From assembly GCF_000159955.1 (NCBI RefSeq), contig NZ_GG695973.1, positions 211,593 to 223,786 on the forward strand: DNA of 12,194 nucleotides, given 5' to 3'. The notes below the pieces were generated by a model. It was given only the letters and a program-made list of their open reading frames with translations. It had not been told where the DNA came from and did not search any database. Source of the stretch: Paenibacillus sp. oral taxon 786 str. D14 (GTDB lineage: Bacteria > Bacillota > Bacilli > Paenibacillales > Paenibacillaceae). Below are positions 10,916-12,194 of the stretch, in pieces; positions within the stretch are counted from its first letter, which is position 1; each line of letters opens with the position of its first letter. A program made the translations under genes and the position numbers.

Positions 10916-12194
10916 ATGAACCATCAGCAGATTGCCCCAACTCCACCGCTAGGTTGGAATAGTTGGGACTGCTACGGCGCAGCTGTGACGGAAGAAGAGA
11001 TTCGGGGCAATGCGGAATACATGGCCAAGCATCTGAAAGACTTTGGTTGGAACTATATCACCGTGGATATTCAATGGTATGAACCAGGAGCCCTTTCGTC
11101 TCAATATCGGCCGTTTGTTCCGCTTGTGATGGACGGCTATTCCCGGCTGATGCCTGCCGAGAATCGCTTCCCCTCTGCGGCCGGCGGCCAAGGCTTCAAG
11201 CCGTTAGCGGATTATGTGCATAGCCTCGGGCTGCGATTCGGCATTCATATCATGCGCGGCATTCCGCGGCAAGCCGTTCACGCCGCCACACCGATCTTGG
11301 GGACGACCGCAACCGCACGTGATATTGCACATCCCAATTCGATCTGTCCCTGGAATACCGATATGTACGGTGTGGATGCCTCCAAAGAAGGAGCGCAGGC
11401 CTATTATGATTCGCTTTTTGCCTTATATGCCTCATGGGGCGTTGATCTCGTAAAAGTGGACGATATTGCCACTTCCCGGCTTTACGGCACCCACCAAGCC
11501 GAAATTGCATTGATCTCCGAGGCGATCAAGCGCTGCGGCCGTCCGATGGTGCTCAGCTTATCCCCCGGACCGGCTCCGGTGGAGCTTGCAGCTTTCTTCG
11601 CCGAACAGGCTAACATGTGGCGCATGACGGACGATTTCTGGGACCAGTGGCCGCTGCTAAGGGACATGTTCGACCGCTGCCGGGCATGGCAGGGCGTCCC
11701 GCAAGCCGGGTCATGGCCGGACTGCGACATGCTGCCGCTGGGGCATATCGGCATCCGCTCGGTGGACGGCGGCGGGGCGGATCGCTGGACCCGGTTCACC
11801 CGCGACGAGCAATTAACGATGATGTCGCTTTGGAGCATTTTCCGTTCGCCGTTGATCTTTGGCGGGGAACTCCGAGACAATGACGAATGGACCTTGTCGC
11901 TGCTGACCAACCGCGAGGTGCTGCGGATGCACCGGGAAAGCCGCGGCGCCAAAGAAGCCCTTCGGCAAGACGACCTGATCGTTTGGACGGCCGAACATCC
12001 CGAAGGGTTCAACTATGCAGCTGTTTTTAATGTAGGGGAAAGCGCGCTGCCGCTGGAGCTCCCTCTGGAGCAAATCGGTTTATCCGGCGTTTCTACCGGA
12101 ACTGAGCTGTGGAGCGAAGCTCCCGCGGAGCTTACGGCGACTGAGGAGCTTCGGACTACGATCCCGCCGCACGGGGTGCGGTTGTATCGGTTGG
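10916..12194 (+). CDS. GH27 alpha-galactosidase-type glycosidase (3' end off window)
   Basis: The frame is open from ATG 10916 to the window end (426 codons). The last residues (PHGVRLYRL) look like the normal end of the C-terminal beta-sandwich, so only a few codons are missing. The (beta/alpha)8 barrel begins PPLGWNSWDCYG. The likely nucleophile is D182 in DLVKVDDIA and the acid/base is D239 or D240 in WRMTDDFWDQW. SWPDCDMLPLGHIG and SLWSIFRSPLIFGGELRDND are also GH27-like. There is no signal peptide, so it is probably cytoplasmic. The substrate could be alpha-galactoside or beta-L-arabinopyranoside, both known in GH27. AAAGGAG lies 8 bp upstream of the start. Confidence 0.88.
   Translation, partial: MNHQQIAPTPPLGWNSWDCYGAAVTEEEIRGNAEYMAKHLKDFGWNYITVDIQWYEPGALSSQYRPFVPLVMDGYSRLMPAENRFPSAAGGQGFKPLADYVHSLGLRFGIHIMRGIPRQAVHAATPILGTTATARDIAHPNSICPWNTDMYGVDASKEGAQAYYDSLFALYASWGVDLVKVDDIATSRLYGTHQAEIALISEAIKRCGRPMVLSLSPGPAPVELAAFFAEQANMWRMTDDFWDQWPLLRDMFDRCRAWQGVPQAGSWPDCDMLPLGHIGIRSVDGGGADRWTRFTRDEQLTMMSLWSIFRSPLIFGGELRDNDEWTLSLLTNREVLRMHRESRGAKEALRQDDLIVWTAEHPEGFNYAAVFNVGESALPLELPLEQIGLSGVSTGTELWSEAPAELTATEELRTTIPPHGVRLYRL

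Noticed and set aside
11482..12012. 176-aa minus-strand frame opposite the GH27 gene
   Set aside because: Ser/Arg/Pro-rich antisense shadow of conserved GH27 catalytic sequence.

Overview
The window looks like a Paenibacillus-type Firmicute chromosome. The clues are strong Shine-Dalgarno sequences, a PBSX-like contractile tail module, S-layer-homology (SLH) domains fused to a glycosidase, a XylR-type operator, and a GC-rich background with AT-rich intergenic control regions. The genus is an inference from gene content, not a proven assignment.

Left part (about 1-5521): a phage-tail-like module with its control circuit. On the minus strand, reading right to left, are an ArpU-family late regulator (3274-3762), a 52-aa Cys-rich protein (2906-3064), a putative tail-completion protein (2400-2909), a 74-aa protein (2169-2393), the tail sheath (708-2165) and the tail tube (258-674). 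No terminase, portal or capsid gene lies between regulator and tail, which suggests a tailocin (headless phage-tail bacteriocin) or a pruned prophage. On the plus strand are a small XRE repressor (4058-4414), an ImmA/IrrE metallopeptidase (4536-5135) and an unknown 127-aa protein (5138-5521). The divergent control region (3763-4057) holds five copies of a 15-bp operator around a perfect-consensus sigma-A promoter. A LexA-like box lies just upstream of the peptidase gene. Four TGTCCG hexamers at exact 11-bp spacing precede the tail operon, followed by a terminator-like hairpin. Together they suggest a cascade: DNA damage, peptidase, repressor cleavage, ArpU activator, tail genes.

Middle part (5506-7998): metabolic genes. 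A bicupin oxalate decarboxylase homologue (minus strand) diverges from a GH43 beta-xylosidase/arabinofuranosidase-type gene (plus strand), which has its own promoter, a XylR-like operator and a strong terminator.

Right part (about 7997-9705): a gene graveyard. It contains a frameshifted GH27-SLH gene, two response-regulator receiver fragments in opposite orientations and a fragment of a TRAP-transporter large permease. It is followed by an intact AraC-family regulator (9921-10802) and an intact GH27 alpha-galactosidase-type gene that runs off the window end (10916-12194). The region between these two holds phased direct repeats and a 14-bp inverted repeat that includes the ribosome binding site.
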